Assembly: GCF_000585215.1 (NCBI RefSeq)
Contig: NZ_AONC01000067.1
Location: 1-60,835, forward strand
Source of the DNA: Imhoffiella purpurea
GTDB lineage: Bacteria; Pseudomonadota; Gammaproteobacteria; Chromatiales; Chromatiaceae
DNA length: 60,835 nt
Reading direction: 5' to 3'
The stretch's first letter is position 1, and every line of letters starts with the position of its first letter. The notes under the pieces are model-generated. The model was not told the origin of the DNA, did no database searches, and saw only the letters and a list, made by a program, of their open reading frames with translations. Positions 54,101-58,600 of this stretch are shown here, piece after piece. A program made the position numbers and the translations under genes.

Positions 54101-55641
54101 TCGTCCTCGGGGTCTTCCGCGACCTCTTCCAGCAGCCGGATCTGACCCCGGACGACAGCTTCTTCGACCTCGGCGGTCACAGCCTGCTCGGCCTGCAGAT
54201 CGTCAACCGGCTGACCGGCCTCTGCCGGCGCCGTCTGAGCATCCGCGATCTGTTCGACCATCCGACCCCGGCAGACCTGAGCGCGCGTCTGCGGACCGCG
54301 CCCCGAACGGCCGATCCCATCGTCCAGGACCCGGGCGCCGGTCCCTGGCCGCTGAGCCATGACCAGCAGCGTCTCTACGTGCTCCACCAGATGGACGGAG
54401 GCGCGCTGGCCTACAACATGCCGTTCGCCTTCGCCGTCTCCGGACCCTTCGAGGTCGAGCGGTTCCGCCGAGCGCTGAATGGCGTCATCGAGCGGCACCA
54501 GGTGCTGCGCACCGCCTTCGTCGAGGAGGACGGCATGCTCCGCCAGGCGGTCCGCGACGACTGGCGTCCGCCCATCGCGATGGACGAGGCCCAGGTGGAC
54601 CGAACCGGAGCGCTGGCCCGTTTCCGGGCCGACATGGCCACGCCCTTCGATCTGTCGGTCCCGCCGCCGCTGCGCATCCGCATCTGCCGGATCGGACCCG
54701 AGGAACATCTGCTGGGTCTGGTCATGCACCATATCTGCGGCGACGGCTGGTCGATGCAGATCCTCTTCGGCGAGCTCCTGTCGCTCTACTCGGCCGCCGA
54801 GGACCGGCCGGAGGGACTCCGGCCGCTGGCCGTCCAGTATCGGGACTATGCCCTCTGGCAGCAGGAACGGGACTGGAGCGCGGAGGCCGCCTACTGGCGC
54901 GAACGTCTGTCCGGGGTCCCGGCGCGGATCCGTCTGCCGCTGGACAAGGCCCCGCCCCGGGAGCCGAGGCGACCGAGCGCGGCCGAGCTCCTGGAGCTCG
55001 ACGCGGTGCTCATGACCCGGCTCCGCGATCTGGCGGCCGCGCGGGGCGTGTCGCTGGCCACACTCTTCCTGGCCCTGTTCGCCGCACTGCTACATCGCCT
55101 CACCGGTCAGGCGGATCTACTGATCGGCGTCGGGGTGGCGGGGCGCGAGCGCGAGGAGCTGGAGGATCTCGTCGGCTTCTTCGTCAACATCCTGCCCATA
55201 CGGCTGCGGATGGACGCGGAGACCGAGTTCGAGGCCCTGCTGGCCGAGACCCACAAGGCCATGCTCGAGGCGCTGGAGCGCCAGGACTATCCGTTCGACC
55301 TGCTCGTGCGCGAGCTGTCCCCGGACCGGGGCGGCGGACGCGGGGAGCTGGTCAACGTCATGTTCGAGTATCAGCGCTACTTCGACCTGGACCGGATCAA
55401 CCGGATCGGCGAGACGGGCGGACTGCGGATCGAGCCGCTGGATCTGGACGGGACGGCGGATGCGAGCCCGGGACCCAGGGCCAGATACGACCTGACGCTC
55501 TTCGTCCAAGACGATCCCCACGGCTGCCGGCTGCGGGCCGAGTACGACGCCGAACTCCTGACGGACCGCACCGTCCGCGCCTGGCTCGGTCATCTGGAGC
55601 AGTTCATGCGCATGCTCGCCGCACAGGATGGAACCCCATGA
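36139..55641 (+). CDS. Giant hybrid NRPS/PKS, six and a half modules (6,500 aa)
   Basis: One uninterrupted frame encodes a cytoplasmic assembly line ordered Cstarter-A-PCP, C-PCP-E, C-A-PCP, C-A-PCP, KS-DH-KR-ACP, C-PCP, C. Carrier-domain serines for phosphopantetheine are at about residues 1012, 1530, 3005, 4077, 5472 and 6015. Condensation HHxxxDG-type motifs are at 158, 1196, 2146, 3197, 5655 and 6197. The A-domain codes read by hand are DASTIAAVCK (Tyr), DALWLGGTFK (Val-like) and DVWHFSLVDK (Ser). Modules 2 and 6 have no A domain, and the PKS module has no AT. The protein ends after a C domain whose A-PCP partner is the next gene, with start and stop overlapping by 4 bp. The ATG at 36139 has AGAGG 4 bases upstream. 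It is predicted to make an acylated peptide-polyketide; the product is unknown. Confidence 0.93.
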   Translation: MQKGSSVAKASHSLDSENTPGSHPRLGLTSLQQELWLSHRTLPDDHPGISCGGLFELDDRPDPDLLREALGVLVRHFPLLSATLREESGPFPVIETRVWNEPDFTFVDLADRPDPVAAAHDWIADFVERPFVPLGGALCRFALIATGPHSASFVNRFFHVAADGIVCIAHYNVLTSIYNDLREGRPVALGPVQDWADDLEQDRRHLASERGRKDRDFWRERLPALPTEPLFTPRPGCPDRIETISRLEYDLSADFSRRLDACAARHGSSPSSVLLGLHLTALSRLYDAERLVLHLPLRFGEQRDQWCFHGHRVSLCPLGVEIGPGLSFAGLLDAIRKGMLALLRRARTPYQSVLREGGGHLDLARTWDANFNFISMPADGRFGAAKVRVGIPLTSRFDPVLFGIYVIQVIGDAGLHLSIDYSDNHFGREDVLRYLERLDLVLDQVLADPDRPLAEGGVLLEAERSAIEDWQTGARRDYLRGTIPALFERSAALRGPAAAVRAEGGDISYQELSTRSDRIAAWLLDAGVRPSEVVAVLARRDAALPETILGIMKAGAVYLPVDPDYPAERVDLMLRDSGARKILALDDEDLGRFAERLGLERPPAELPPAPPLPEIGEDDPAYLIYTSGSTGTPKGVLLAHRGFVNMIQAQIEDFGIRAEDRVLQFASPSFDASLSEIFMALLAGACLCPVPRALIDEPWRLRERMRALGIGVATFPPAYLRLFGREPLGLRVLITAGEPPVPEDARHYAAELRYFNAYGPTEASVCAAMTRIDPESAERSIHHIGRPIANSMACILDTRGRQVAPGIPGELCLAGPGLALGYLNRPDLTAERFVEAGFAPGLRLYRTGDRALWDTEGGIVLMGRLDEQVKIRGHRIEPGEVGAVLEGHPDVARAAALALPVQDRGLDLIAFFVPREPNRIDEEALRAWLAQRLPAYMLPSRLIPLDALPLAPTGKVDRQALAGLVRRMSEESGDGTETADGLETEVLEVVREVLGIRVSSLETDFFALGGDSIRLIDLGRALAARFGRDLSTRRLLADSSVRGIASALRDTHETAPDARETDEPLPLSRGQFQLWTLDQIQGPSARYNMPFALEIECDSLDEERLIAALVAAVDAQPACRQAIEGDIDRPRWRPLPTSGLRPSREDLSAEADPEAVCDRLFQEQIHRPFDLTRAPLLRAMLVRLDRRRARLLLVVHHIVGDGLSLHLILADLFRALDGHAPMVRPRRQLADWVASESAYLEGPEAEEDLNWWRGRLDPLPPRLDLFRGPRPALKSAEGDLIRLPLAPEVRDGLESLADRAGVTRLACFLSLVLRFLAHETEARDPAVALPAGLREGSGLQDLAGYFVNTLVLRASDSLIGTDEAATAALEASRILREAVGHGRYPFPMLAERLGGERDPSRSPLVDVLVTEIDESALFEGLVPPPGMRVRPIDSVLRASKLDTSFILHRRPDASALVLEYDTRLAGREEAEDLLNRFHAFCAAELAGRAAPAEGVAPNRIAEQLEAVWRQVLGVETADAESNFFSCGGDSIKAIQIVGQLRRLGLSGIVPGDLFTHPTLGQIRSRLAEAEPSTSRHPAARPDGAVRLLPMQERLLRRHPEHWRRFHMVLPLAVSSGYESARLRRGVEELPARHPILGLVFSADGTARLPEEGAAGIWEEIEASADLPDQRLVAEAAERLFARLDPESGRLVGAVLVHRGERRLLLLGGHHLVLDVVSLDLLRRELQWFCEHSDWPDPGEDFPGALAWAQRLDAARTEDRWQFEAKRWLEICRTATAPLPGLRPNATDRAGDRVPLIRRLTAELPTERPRVRLLAGLARALHALGTRGPVMVELESHGREPAFPDLDVGDTPGWLTLCAPLQLMPSDRIEEAVLERWFSELSHNGLGFSILARAEPERFDYRPQIAFNYLGSLTASDGEGLSPLPDLALPGAIPGLMHPDFCPDAPLDLMAYVSGGELVLLAYFSPARLDAGHIEALLDAWVDALAARPEPTPERLDLAARADCRPEEIETILAPTPAQASMLFQRELDGAGSGIYAQQIGFRLLGRLDPTRLAQAWGLVVDRHAALRGLFPEDRDGEPRWLILRRGRTLFEYQDLTALPASQRDLRLQETIDSALRRGFDLDRGPLILCTLLRLDEEEQELCWTFHHILMDGWCIAILLRELFAAHAALVSGETPDLPPPPPLQRYLDWRQGRDRSGALSYWRSQLAGLKTHTFIAPNAPGNEHESPEPGHREVEWRCDPERTRVMGACAARMQVSQAVLIQSLWTLLLASEHSDAETLVFGLVSAGRPAEVEGMASMIGLFLQTLPVVVRPDPDEPLAELAGRLQRQALERAPHEFLPLAEIQTLAPIGAPLFDHILVFENYPADGLDLPDAPRIAEVRGVERHPYDLGLSVIPGAELRFRLTWSTARLGERRPLRLLERWRRLVEGLTGDANPLCRDLIDLATPGPETAIPTAFNDTTRPYPRNETIDRLFLEMASRRPEAPAMLGSDGAIWTYADLERLSGAVAGALGPLAPGEPVALAMERGPLAVPVMLGILRAGGCYLPIDLKNPPARISGMLDAAACRILVHDATGLAALPADAGPRFLPVETLLAARAGDTAPAMEGSNRTALDPACIMFTSGSTGAPKGVLVPHRAVVRLVRNNGFLDIGPDERFLQAGPLGFDASTLEIWGPLLNGAALGFISDEDLLTPGGLCRTIAERGIGLMWLTSSLCNLLVDEDPATFQGLRVLLTGGEALSPAHMARLMDACPDLAVLNGYGPTENATFTTTHRIGRSDLDSGRIPIGRPVGNTRVHVVRPDGRPAELGEWGELCAAGDGLALGYVGRADLTAAQFVELPPPIAERVYRTGDIVRWRPDGRLEFQGRRDSQVKVRGYRIELAEIESALNALPGVLQSAVLADGEGEDRRLLACVRVEEGRNGNLAAELAERLPSYMIPERIQILGALPLTASGKLDRTTLLAMASGPDPRPAAGPSAALEDRVAALFAEVLETEVPSPEADFFDLGGHSLKAMRLLARLRTGLGVEISLRDVLAHTSVRALAGRLRTLQDGGAPAPDAIPALGELGDYPLSSGQERLWFLQHLQPESSVYNVPFAARIDAGIDAPLLRRALRLVEERQDALRLRVPAGSDGQAPRQTLAPPGRLALVEEDLSGVPDPAGRLAERVDEEVVRPFRFGPDAPLIRAFLFREGADGGLLLLICHHLICDGWSGEVFLRDLGLACAALRADTPVRWPTLPVRYVDYAAWQRGFLEGPEGRALAERWRTRLTPLPEPLALPLDRPRPAVRGFAGGVRRVRLGADRTQALREIARRHATTLFAVLASAVGVFLHRHTGQTEILVGVPVAGRQRSEIEDLVGFFVNTLPLRCRLDPEASVSQLLGALSGEWQACLADQLYPLEALIEDLQVRREASRNPLFDVLVALEDEDWTTSSAGGVLDLRPYPIRQRFSKMDLSLYFRPRDGGLEIDLEYSRELFLPETAERLAARLLHLLQTLPETCRQPIHRLAIMPGDELERVVEGFNATDLDWDLDGDIDARFRARAGLDPEATAIRSAAGIEIRYGQLDREVERLAGALTGSGVGHGDHVGVSFPRSPDLMRVIFAVQRIGAVYVPVVPGLPRERIRAMVEDLGRVTIVADEDAASALREAGARVLTLTDLERIPAAPLPPRPAPGDPAYVLFTSGSTGRPKGVVIEHRSVLNRIQWMQSRFPLGPGDLILQKTPVSFDVSVWELFWWSWTGAALAQLEPGGEMDPPAMVAAVSGNRATVMHFVPSMLRAFLDHLERSPDAVPRLASLRWVFASGEALTPDLVERFNRLLHRTNGTELHNLYGPTEATVDVSWQPCSPFEEGSGIPIGRPIANTRLYVLDPFGQPCPIGVAGELHIGGVQVARGYLNRPDLTAGVFGEDPFRPGSRFYRTGDLARWRPDGAVEYLGRTDHQVKVRGFRIELGEVEAACERIPEVAQAVVRVSELAGLPALEAFLLPRNGAQLTRGQIRRELERFLPDYMIPSLFRVAAEIPVNASGKADRAALAGDLLRDGPARQAVERPPQEAPSETAAEILDLWRQVLPAGAEVGPDENFFEAGGNSILLLRLHGLLEARWPGAFALTDLFAAVTATDQAARLTEAAPRPASAAVPAPGDREPIAVIGLALRLADFDDPDGLWADLLAGADRTGPLPEQRRSDTGAMLESVGIRMREDRLREAAYLDDIAGFDYRRFGLAPMDASLLDPEQRLFLETAFRCLEDGGYGGSALDGARVGVFAGGSPSQTFKEAASRSYPERAEQVYVINVPSSMPSRLGYLRNWNGPAELVDTACSSSLKAVWDACLALRRGDCDLAVAGGARVLLTPLRSGEAFTIETGSGRTLSFDAEADGVGAGEGAVVLLLKPLAQALEDGDAIRALIRGGAVNQDGRSASMAAPNPAAQAEVVRGAADGCGVSLDSLDFVEAHGTGTALGDPIEIDGLTRAFARQGDAGPKAAIGSVKGNYGHLDAAAGAIGLAKAILSLQHGVVPRQPHFRRPNPRIDFDKAPVFVARENHPLDPGRRPWRGGVSAFGLSGINVHLVLEQAPSTPSSKDDGSWILVPLSAASERGLRLYARQMLSHLAARDDWSANDLSATLTLGREHLPWRLAVLARDRREILEALLGWTLTPDDGTASTTPGKTQIQVAGLGNPDDAETARAAFLRGALPAWPEDRGFRRLNLPAVPMERSRCWPVFSADRTGPAETDGTLLGAGVESPDGRLFQVPVGEDAFWPVAEHRIQDRPALVGMAMPALLGEALADTDAGGLLIGDLSWLRPLFRDEVEEVCLRLRPDGRAWQASLSARDATGAWNDHAEARVERLGRTQERLDLDGLRKTLVEIPAREWDPETAATVAVGKRWNCRRRIWRGDAGTLALLELDPDYAEDLSLTPWHPAMLDVAASLALDGLGLVPAGCRSIRLLHPLERRCYAWATPRGDRAEDAPLLVDCRICDERGRLLTDLGGLLFLPLSRPAARLHEPVWNPLPEAEGREGTGAVLILGDADETAGLTDRFAGQGRGWIRRSFPRREEEAAELVQVVEREPYSLICGFLPRDGFDPWPLACFFKRLLEKGLGRPMRFVALGRGACPSPGTPAAETPDAALALGLLLSVAREEPLLSTRYIEIGGEPDPERLAAILEGPLPADDTPLRLDAEGGCQLRGLGPALADREPQEIATGEGVVLYSGGLGAMALTLARTLPGPGGKVALLHRGEVPDATQWPALAEDPSHPFAWRAARLLELRAAGIALRLHRCDVTDRDALAATLDAVRRDQGEILGVVHTAGVAGDGFLSGKSRETFEAVLAPKVDGVRHLHELTLSDPIRHFVLASSRTGLRGAPGQTDYAAANAYLDAFALWRHAQGLPALSLDWNAWDEIGMAARHGALAPGIPALKPDQAGPLLLRALASGAPQLVVTLPGERLDEPETERQETRDGETPGAEAQVRDIWAAVLGYTDPLSPEDDFYGLGGDSISGLQIVNRVNRELGLTLSLADLFGRSRLGDFLALVLEASGTEAQETGSWEPAPELEEYPVSWEQLAVLQAEAPAEPHTGYNLPQFLRLAPGVEPRDLEAALRTLIARHEILRTAFVGLDSPRPRMRILAELPFALAVRRVAQLDGPTCQSLVRPFDLGRAPLFRTQILEDDAGQRLFFLDIHHALADARTIDILLTELIALLRGEALPEPGPQQKDAAWQQHLGGEAADQAARDYWLGRFSLPLPQLDLPSDRPRPARHGNRGATHAFPVPAEWIDPLRALARSRSTTSHSLMLSLWVLLLADLADEEELVVAVAADGRDREELASCTGMFVSLLPLRLRPAGSASLADFLDRNHRLHAEALRHRAFALNRLLSELRAPARRDRTPLAEVTFSYMNFDSAMAPDADPPLEQIEVANPGCKADLAIFASDTGERLSFALEYYADLFDAERMERMGRRFLDLLAAVIELGPDRPLADYLPAGAELERRRTPDDPRTLPPDRTPAETQEQVDTELQGLVLGVFRDLFQQPDLTPDDSFFDLGGHSLLGLQIVNRLTGLCRRRLSIRDLFDHPTPADLSARLRTAPRTADPIVQDPGAGPWPLSHDQQRLYVLHQMDGGALAYNMPFAFAVSGPFEVERFRRALNGVIERHQVLRTAFVEEDGMLRQAVRDDWRPPIAMDEAQVDRTGALARFRADMATPFDLSVPPPLRIRICRIGPEEHLLGLVMHHICGDGWSMQILFGELLSLYSAAEDRPEGLRPLAVQYRDYALWQQERDWSAEAAYWRERLSGVPARIRLPLDKAPPREPRRPSAAELLELDAVLMTRLRDLAAARGVSLATLFLALFAALLHRLTGQADLLIGVGVAGREREELEDLVGFFVNILPIRLRMDAETEFEALLAETHKAMLEALERQDYPFDLLVRELSPDRGGGRGELVNVMFEYQRYFDLDRINRIGETGGLRIEPLDLDGTADASPGPRARYDLTLFVQDDPHGCRLRAEYDAELLTDRTVRAWLGHLEQFMRMLAAQDGTP
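36196..39290 (+). other. Module 1: starter C - A (Tyr) - PCP
   Basis: Residues about 20-475 form a condensation domain at the very N-terminus, the position of lipo-initiating starter C domains. Its active-site motif is FHVAADG (residues 158-164): the first His is Phe, while the presumed catalytic His159 and the Asp-Gly remain. The A domain (about 485-965) has YTSGSTGTPKG at 625, FDASLSE at 670, NAYGPTEAS, and the A10 Lys at 955. The pocket code D-A-S-T-I-A-A-V-C-K is close to DASTVAAVCK, a published tyrosine code. PCP serine is 1012 (FALGGDSIRL). An N-acyl-tyrosine start is inferred. Confidence 0.75.
39330..42150 (+). other. Module 2: C - PCP - E without an adenylation domain
   Basis: The condensation domain (about residues 1065-1490) has HHIVGDG at 1196. 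Instead of an A domain, its end runs within about 30 residues straight into a PCP (RIAEQLEAVWRQVLG, then FFSCGGDSIKA with Ser1530). An epimerization domain follows (about 1585-2005) with HHLVLDVVS at 1709, VELESHGRE and FNYLGSL. No A-domain core motif lies between C and PCP. The carrier must therefore be loaded by another A domain, in cis from a neighbouring module or in trans, or else the module is skipped. If active, it puts a D-residue at position 2. Confidence 0.8.
42166..45300 (+). other. Module 3: C - A (Val-like) - PCP
   Basis: The condensation domain (about residues 2010-2440) follows an E domain and has HHILMDGW at 2146, so it should accept a D-configured donor (DCL type by position). 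The A domain (about 2465-2955) has FTSGSTGAPKG, FDASTLE at 2662, NGYGPTENAT and the A10 Lys at 2950. The code D-A-L-W-L-G-G-T-F-K differs from the known valine code DAFWIGGTFK at two positions, so Val or a similar branched residue is likely. PCP serine is 3005 (FFDLGGHSLKA). Confidence 0.75.
45325..48510 (+). other. Module 4: C - A (Ser) - PCP
   Basis: The condensation domain (about residues 3063-3500) has HHLICDGWS at 3197. The A domain (about 3520-4020) has FTSGSTGRPKG, FDVSVWE at 3716, NLYGPTEATVD and the A10 Lys at 4015. The code D-V-W-H-F-S-L-V-D-K is a textbook serine code (compare DVWHLSLIDK of EntF). PCP serine is 4077 in the variant motif FFEAGGNSILL. The carrier passes its chain to the KS of module 5. 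Confidence 0.82.
48530..52680 (+). other. Module 5: KS - DH-like - KR - ACP, no acyltransferase
   Basis: The ketosynthase (about residues 4132-4560) keeps all catalytic residues: Cys4304 (DTACSSS), His4437 (EAHGTGT) and His4477 (GNYGH). The AT is replaced by about 150 residues of linker ending in a post-AT-like PAVPMERSRCW. A dehydratase-like domain (about 4717-5000) keeps His4746 and Asp4905 (HPAMLD). However, its HxxxGxxxxP motif reads HRIQDRPALV, so the Gly and Pro are lost. The ketoreductase (catalytic half about 5185-5400) has GGLGAMA, a Ser in LASSRTG and Tyr5346 in DYAAAN. ACP serine is 5472. Malonyl units must come from the free acyltransferase gene at 59096. Confidence 0.8.
52720..54310 (+). 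other. Module 6: C - PCP without an adenylation domain
   Basis: The condensation domain (about residues 5530-5960) accepts the polyketide intermediate. Its motif is HHALADA at 5655, with the final Gly replaced by Ala. The usual C-A linker (DRPLADYLPAGAELERR) is present. It is then followed within about 50 residues by a PCP (FFDLGGHSLLGL, Ser6015). The whole A domain is absent. This is the second A-less module in the same protein. It needs trans loading or is bypassed. Confidence 0.8.
54345..55638 (+). other. Module 7, first half: terminal C domain split from its A-PCP
   Basis: Residues about 6071-6490 form an LCL-type condensation domain with MHHICGDGWS at 6197 and a YRDYALWQQ segment. The protein ends ten residues later. 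Its adenylation, methylation, carrier and thioesterase domains are on the next gene, so module 7 is divided between two polypeptides. No obvious COM-type docking helix was recognised at either terminus. Confidence 0.8.
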
Positions 55642-58600
55642 AACTTTCGGATTTCACCTTCGCACAACCTGAACCCGAGCGGGAGCAGGAAACCCTAGAA
55701 CAGGGCTCCGGCCCCTCGCTGGAGGAACGCTTCAGGGCGACGGCCGATGCGCATCCGGAGCGGACGGCCCTCGCGGATACCCTGGGCACCCTGAGCTTCG
55801 GAGAACTGGACCGGATCTCGGCGGCCATCGCCGCCTTCGTCGCCGAGCGGGCCCCGGGTCCGGAGACGCCGGTGGCCGTGATGTGCGGGCGCGACCGTCA
55901 TTTCGTCTGCGCGGCCCTGGGCGCGATCCGGGCCGGCGCCCTCTACGTGCCCTTGGACCCGGGTCTGCCGCTCGCCCGCCGCCGTGAGATGCTGGACGAC
56001 TGCAAGGCGCCGCTGCTCCTGTGCGAGGCATCCCTGTCCGGGGATGCGGGCCGTCTGCAGTACGACTGCCCGAGCCTGACTCATCTGCTCTGTCTCGACC
56101 GCGAACGCTTCGAGGACGCCGTCGAGACGCCCGGCGATCTCATGTCGCTGGATCTCTGGTCCCAAGTCACTGCCGAGCGGACGGACGCCAGCTGGAAGAG
56201 CCTCTTCGACGGCAAGCCCCTGCCGGCGGAGATACTCTCCGCCATGGCCGAGAACGTGGCGCGCAAGACCGCACCCCTGCTCGGACCCGAGAGCAGGGTC
56301 CTCGACGTCGGAAGCGGCGCCGGGGCCGTCGCTCGGGCACTCATCGGCCGCTGCGGCCGCTACAGCGCACTGGATCTCTCCCGCAACGAGCTCGACCGTC
56401 TGGAGGCGATCGCCGGGGAGAGCGCATCGCCGCGCATCCATACCCATCAGTTCGAGGCCCTGGACATGGGTCTGCTGCAGGCGGGCGATTACGACCTCGT
56501 GGTCCTCAACAGCGTGGTGGAGAACTTTCCGGGCCTCAATTATCTGAGACGGATGCTCGACCAGGCATTGGAGCGCCTGGCCCCGGGCGGTGGCATCTTT
56601 CTCGGCTGTCTCTGGGATCCGGCCGAGCGCGAATCGCTCGGCGCCGCATTGCGCGAGCAGGGCGCCGGCTCCGGCGACTGGTCCGGACTCCTGCGTCTGG
56701 AGCAGGACGAGGAGCTGTTCGTGCCCAGGGCCTTCTTCCAGGAATGGGCCATCGAGTGCGGGCGTGCCGTTTCGCTCGAATTCAGCCGGCCCGAGATCCC
56801 GACGCCCGAGCTCTCCCGCTTCCGCTACGACCTGCTGATCCGACCGCTGGACGAGGCGCCATCGCCGCCGCCCGCTCCCACCCGTCACGGCCGGACCGCA
56901 CTCGCGATCGGAGCGGCGCCACCGCCGGTCCCGGCCGAATCCCGGAGCGCCGCCTACATCATCTACACCAGCGGCTCCACCGGCCGACCCAAAGGCGTGG
57001 TCGTCGAGCATGCCGCGCTGCTCAATCTGTGCGACGCGCTCGAGGAGGCGATCTATGGTCCCGCCGGGGGCCAGGATCCGCTTCGAATCGCCCTGATCGC
57101 CTCCTTCAGCTTCGACGCCTCGCTCCAGCAGATCGTCCCGGCGCTGCTGCTGGGTCACCGTCTCCACATCGTCCCGGACGCGGTGCGCCGAGATCCGCGA
57201 GCACTCCACGCACTGCTCGAGGAGGAGCGGATCCAGATCTGCGACGCCACCCCGAGCCTCTTCGCCATGCTGGTGGACCACTGGGCCGAGCATGGCCTCG
57301 CCACCCGGGTCCCCACCTTCATCCTCGGCGGCGAGCCTCTGCACCGGATCCTGCTCCAACGTTTCTTCGCGCTGCCCGGACACCAAGGGCATCGGCTCTT
57401 CAATGCCTACGGGCCTACGGAGTGCTGTGTCGACGCGACCCTGCAGGCGTTCGGGGCGGAAGACGTGGAGCGCTGGGACGTGCCGCCCATCGGCCGGCCG
57501 CTGAAAAACGTGACGATCGAGGTCCGCGACACCCAGGGCCGCCCGCTGCCGGATACGATCCCGGGCGAACTCTGGATCGGCGGTGCCGGGGTGGGACGCG
57601 GCTATTTCGGGGATCCGTCGCTCGGCGAGGCCCGCTTCGTCACCGAGGACGGACGTCGCTGGTACCGCAGCGGCGACCTCGGCCGCCGTCTGGCGGACGG
57701 CTCGCTGGTCTATGTCGGCCGGCTCGACCACCAGGTCAAGATCCGGGGATACCGCATCGAATTGGGCGAGGTGGAGTCGGCCCTGAACGCCTGTCCGCTG
57801 GTCCGCGAGGCGGTGGTGAGCGTCGCGGATCTCGGCGGCGACCGGGCGCTGACCGCCTATCTGATCCCGGCCAGCCCCTGTGGCACAAGCGAAATCCGGG
57901 CCTTTCTCTCGGCACGTCTCCCGACCCATGCGGTGCCCGATCATCTGGTCTTCATGGAGAGTCTTCCGCTCACCGCCAGCGGCAAGATCGACCGCGCCAA
58001 TCTACCCTCGCCCGTCGCCGTCGCGCGCCGCTTGGAACGGACCGGCCGCCCGCCGAGTGACGGGATCGAGCGAACCCTGGCCGGACTCTGGACACGCCTG
58101 CTCGGAACGCCGGTCGAGGACGCCCTGGCGGACTTCTTCGAGATCGGCGGGCACAGCGTCCTGGCGGTGCGTCTGGTCTCGCTGATCGAGCGCGAGTTCG
58201 GGCACCGCATCCCGCTCTCGCGGCTCTTCGCCAGCCCGACCATCGAATCCCTGGCCCGGCTCCTGGGGAACGCGGGCGAGTCCGAGGCCGTCTACACCCC
58301 GGTCATCCCCATGCAGGAGACGGGCGAGGGTCCGCCCATCCTGCTCTTCCATCCGGTGGGCGGGAACGTCCTCTGCTACCGGCCGCTGGCGGCCCGGCTG
58401 GCCGGGGCACATCCGGTCTATGCCGTGGAGGCGCCCGGCGCCGACAGCGGCTGGCCCGAGCTGCCGACGGTGGAGGCCATGGCCGAGCGCTATCTGTCCG
58501 CCATCGAGCAGGCGGTCGGCACCGGTCCGCTGATCCTGGCCGGCTGGAGCTTCGGTGGGCTGGTCGCCTACGAGGTCGCCCGGCAGCGCCTGGAACGGGG

